Shown here: positions 52,442 through 54,861 of the stretch, in pieces | Layout: the number at the start of each line of letters is the position of its first letter | How positions within the stretch are numbered: position 1 is the first letter of the stretch | Assembly (NCBI RefSeq): GCF_005924265.1 | Contig: NZ_VCLB01000013.1 | Coordinates: forward strand, 1-54,861 | Reading direction: 5' to 3' | Length of the DNA stretch: 54,861 nucleotides | Source of the DNA: Martelella lutilitoris | GTDB taxonomy: Bacteria > Pseudomonadota > Alphaproteobacteria > Rhizobiales > Rhizobiaceae | The notes under the pieces: generated by a model | The model's input: only the letters and a program-made list of their open reading frames with translations | Told to the model about the DNA's origin: nothing | Databases searched by the model: none | Position numbers and translations under genes: made by a program

Positions 52442-53839
52442 ATGTTCTGGACCAGACGTCATTTCCTGAAATCAGCTTCAGCGGTCACTTTCGCAACAGC
52501 ATTCTCACAGTTCGGTAGACCGGCGATTGCAGAGGACGGTTTTCTCGAAATTTCGGCCGGTCCATCCAGACAGAAGCTCTATCGCAACGATGGCATGGCG
52601 TCGGACCTCTGGACCTATAATGGAACCTCGCCGGGACCTGAAATTCGTGTCCGGCGTGGTGAGCCTATCCGTGTGCGTTTCACCAACAATCTTCAGGAGC
52701 CAAGTTCCATCCACTGGCATGGCGTTCGCATCGCCAACCCCATGGACGGTGTTGCAGGTCTGACCCAGAAGGCCGTCGCGCCGGGAGAAACCTTCGAATA
52801 TGACTTCGTGGCGCCGGATGCCGGCACATTCTGGTACCACGCACATAACAAAAGCTGGAACCAGGTCGGGCGTGGTCTCTATGGCCCCCTGATTGTTGAA
52901 GATGACGAGGCTTTCTTCGATCAGGTACATGACCTGACGTTGGTCATTGATGATTGGCAGCTTGGTGAAGGCGGCGTCCTGGATAACGCCAGCTTCGGTG
53001 GTCTGATGGAATGGGCCCATGGCGGACGCATGGGCAACTGGATTACGGTCAACGGCGAACCCTTGCCAGCTTTCGAACTGAACAAGGGAGAACCCTACCG
53101 GCTGCGGCTTATCAATGCCGCGAATGCCCGCATCTTTGCGCTGGACCCCAACAAGTTTGGCGCACGCATATTGGCCTATGACGGTCAGAGCTTGGGTCGG
53201 GCCGAAACCTTGACTTATGAACCGTTCCTGCTTGGGCCAGCACAAAGAGCGGATCTTTTGGTGATACCAGAGGACGGTTTCGCACTTGAGGACGTCTCCG
53301 GTGATCGGCCGTTCGCCTTCGCCACGTTCCAGGTCAGGGGCAACGGAAATATCCAGGATGATCCCAAATTGCCCAAACCCAACCCAATTCCCGAACCGGA
53401 TCTGGAAAATGCAAGGCGCATCAAGCTCGACATGACGGGCGGCGCAATGGGTGACCTATCAAACATCATCTATCAGGGCAAAAAACAAAATGGGGACGAT
53501 TTCCAGCGAACGGGCCAAGTATGGGCCTTCAACGGTATCGCCAACCTAGCTGAAAATCCGATGTTTTCCTCCAAGGCAGGCGAAACGATCATCGTGGAGA
53601 TAAGCAACAACACACGCTGGCCGCACGCCATGCACGTCCATGGTCACCATTTTCGCGTGATTTCACGCAGTGCTTCGGAGATTGACGCTGGCAAGCCATG
53701 GCGCGATACGGCGCTCATTGGTCCCGAGCAAACAATTGAAATCGCATTTGTCGTCGACAACAGGGGTAAATGGCTTTTTCATTGCCACATGCTGGAACAT
53801 GCCGCTGCAGGCATGACGACTTGTTTTGAAGTGTCTTAG
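52442..53839 (+). CDS. Tat-exported multicopper oxidase
   Basis: A 465-residue periplasmic oxidase with a twin-arginine signal (TRRHFLKSA, cut near residue 30). The copper ligands are complete: HWH (91-93), HAH (133-135), H395/H398/H400 in HAMHVHGHH, and HCHMLEHAAAGM (447-458) with the type-1 axial methionine M458. The domain order is that of three-cupredoxin oxidases such as CueO, without the Met-rich insertion of CueO. Substrates could be Cu(I), other metals or phenols. Its position directly behind two cytochromes suggests a shared periplasmic electron path. Confidence 0.93.
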   Translation: MFWTRRHFLKSASAVTFATAFSQFGRPAIAEDGFLEISAGPSRQKLYRNDGMASDLWTYNGTSPGPEIRVRRGEPIRVRFTNNLQEPSSIHWHGVRIANPMDGVAGLTQKAVAPGETFEYDFVAPDAGTFWYHAHNKSWNQVGRGLYGPLIVEDDEAFFDQVHDLTLVIDDWQLGEGGVLDNASFGGLMEWAHGGRMGNWITVNGEPLPAFELNKGEPYRLRLINAANARIFALDPNKFGARILAYDGQSLGRAETLTYEPFLLGPAQRADLLVIPEDGFALEDVSGDRPFAFATFQVRGNGNIQDDPKLPKPNPIPEPDLENARRIKLDMTGGAMGDLSNIIYQGKKQNGDDFQRTGQVWAFNGIANLAENPMFSSKAGETIIVEISNNTRWPHAMHVHGHHFRVISRSASEIDAGKPWRDTALIGPEQTIEIAFVVDNRGKWLFHCHMLEHAAAGMTTCFEVS

Positions 53840-53841
53840 GA

Positions 53842-54014
53842 CGAGTCGACATCCATCGGTTCCAAATGGCGATTGCGAAAAGGTCGGCAAATCCCTCGAA
53901 GTGACGCCTTCGCCTGTCATATCGCATGGCGAGACGTCGGAGGTGCTTGAGCTGATTGAAGCAACGTTCGATGCGGTTGCGATGTCGGTAGGCTTCCGTG
54001 TCGTGGGGATGTCC
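53842..54014 (-). pseudogene. IS5-type transposase C-terminal remnant
   Basis: Read on the minus strand, the segment gives AYRHRNRIERCFNQLKHLRR and then AMRYDRRRRHFEGFADLFAIAIW. It contains the Y-(2)-R-(3)-E signature (YRHRNRIE) of IS5/IS427-group transposases including the last catalytic glutamate. The rest of the transposase and the terminal repeats were not found. It abuts the multicopper oxidase stop. Confidence 0.8.
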
Positions 54015-54153
54015 GCTTCGGCCTTCATGACGGCAGTCCTCACATGTAGAGTATTGCTGCCATAGGTGTCAGTCGGCGTGGTGCAGCCCCCTGTTTTAAA
54101 TATTCCAAAGGCCTATCGCGCCGATCGGCGTCGAGCGCTCATGCCAAATTAAA

Positions 54154-54348
54154 ATGAGACAGAAACCGAGACCGCAGGAGACGGCCGAAAGGTTGGCGCA
54201 GGCGAGCCTCAGACTGGTTGCCCAAGAAAACCCGCCGGCGCAGTTTTTCCTTGGAAACAATGCGTCGAATTTGATGAACAACCGGCTCGAACGCATGAAG
54301 CAAGAAATCGCGGTTTGGGATGAACTGAACCGATCGGCAGGCGGCTGA
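54154..54348 (+). pseudogene. SDR family oxidoreductase, C-terminal remnant
   Basis: The 64-residue frame ends NPPAQFFLGNNASNLMNNRL and EIAVWDELNRSAGG, the usual tail of SDR proteins (PPxxxxLGxxA and W-x-x-LxRS). The catalytic part is missing. The upstream side is the IS5 remnant, which probably cut the gene. Confidence 0.65.
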
Positions 54349-54489
54349 CTGTGCATTCAAGTCAGGCGTCAACGTCGCCTTGCGACCGAAAAAGAAAATA
54401 GGACCAATTCGGGATTTGGCGCTTGCGCGGGCATGCAGGCTCCATATTCTCGCTCGGTGTGCAGATGAAACGACACGAGAAGACAATCC

Positions 54490-54621
54490 ATGACGGGCCA
54501 ACTCGGTCTCCTGAAGACCGCCAAAACCGATATTCTGGAAATCGCATACTGCCAGAGCGGACCTGACGATGGCTGGCCCGTAGTGCTGTCCCATGGGTTT
54601 CCCTATGACGTTCACGCCTAA
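54490..54621 (+). pseudogene. Alpha/beta hydrolase, N-terminal remnant
   Basis: The 43-residue frame starts with ATG and contains GWPVVLSHGFPYDVHA, the first strand and oxyanion loop (HGFP) of an epoxide-hydrolase-like enzyme, then stops at a TAA. The following 110 bp contain no continuation in any frame. Confidence 0.7.
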
Positions 54622-54729
54622 TGCTGTACGACGCGCCGGACTATCCGCTTGCGCGCAGCGAAAAGTGATGGAAGCTCTCGCTCCCAAGGGGCTATCCCGG
54701 CACTGTCCGCACGCTCGTTCAGGTGTTGA

Positions 54730-54861
54730 ATGACGATTTTTTCGGTGCGCCATCTCACCGTCTATCGCTATCGACGGCCGGTCGGTTTCGGGCGTCATCG
54801 ATTGATGTTCCGGCCCCGCGACAGTTTCGACCAGACGCTTTTGAGCTGCACTCTGAACGTT
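54730..54861 (+). CDS. Transglutaminase-like protein, N-terminal part (cut by window edge)
   Basis: The 44 visible residues begin MTIFSVRHLTVYRYRRPVGF and continue GRHRLMFRPRDSFDQTLLSC, the conserved start of bacterial transglutaminase-like proteins (the beta-rich N-terminal domain before a papain-like fold). The Cys-His-Asp domain is outside the window, so intactness cannot be judged. The gene is likely the first of a unit to the right. Confidence 0.85.
   Translation, partial: MTIFSVRHLTVYRYRRPVGFGRHRLMFRPRDSFDQTLLSCTLNV

Larger units (their letters stand above)
30926..54861. mobile_element. Genomic island (left end in tRNA-Arg, right end outside the window)
   Basis: The segment starts at the tRNA-Arg fragment and carries a site-specific recombinase beside it, followed by resistance, stress and redox genes with scattered pseudogenes and an IS5-type remnant. 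No second copy of the tRNA 3' sequence was found to the right, so the element either extends past the window or has lost its right end. It may be a composite of several insertions, since some GC-rich stretches (38-46 kb) look like ordinary rhizobial DNA. Confidence 0.6.

Overview
The window reads as chromosome of an alphaproteobacterium of the order Hyphomicrobiales (Rhizobiales), most like Rhizobiaceae such as Martelella or Rhizobium. This is inferred from homospermidine synthase, a SAM-II riboswitch in front of metZ, a double-length dCTP deaminase, a MalE/MalF/MalG/UgpC-type sugar importer, GC-rich coding and intergenic repeats of rhizobial type. No species can be fixed from sequence alone.

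Positions 1-18,900 hold conserved core genes: an M23 peptidoglycan peptidase, an ArsR regulator, a DUF882/MepK-like peptidase, the run pepF-pabB-yciI-DUF3445, homospermidine synthase, dCTP deaminase, SAM-II riboswitch plus metZ, apaG, an APC permease, an FMN glutamate-synthase-like protein, a YrhK-type membrane protein and a small DUF333 lipoprotein. Positions 18,900-30,850 are one carbohydrate locus. A ten-gene minus-strand run (GntR regulator, esterase, solute-binding protein, two permeases, TIM-barrel epimerase, Gfo/Idh/MocA dehydrogenase, RidA, transketolase, mutarotase) faces a plus-strand UgpC-type ATPase across a perfect 20-bp palindrome.

At 30,926-30,976 lies the 3' part of a tRNA-Arg(CCU) gene, followed by three GCTTACC repeats 11 bp apart and a tyrosine recombinase. 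This is the left end of a genomic island that seems to run past the right edge of the window; no complete tRNA-Arg was seen to its right. Its cargo is defence and envelope stress: an SDR/TetR pair, a heterodimeric ABC exporter, a complete RND tripartite pump (outer-membrane factor, adaptor, transporter) divergent from a CpxR/CpxA-like two-component system, a membrane-anchored metallo-beta-lactamase-fold hydrolase, a GNAT acetyltransferase, an APC permease, and a periplasmic redox cluster (His-rich secreted protein, Met-rich cytochrome c', frameshifted diheme cytochrome c, Tat-exported multicopper oxidase). GTAAA-N5-GTAAA sites, the CpxR box known from enterobacteria, lie in front of the response regulator and in the long gap behind the hydrolase, so the two-component system probably controls itself and perhaps both neighbours.

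The last kilobase is a graveyard of gene fragments (IS5-type transposase tail, SDR tail, alpha/beta-hydrolase head) before a transglutaminase-like gene that runs off the edge. The most interesting parts are the CpxR-like regulon, the Met-rich cytochrome/multicopper oxidase cluster, the recombinase-side repeats and the palindromic operator of the sugar locus.
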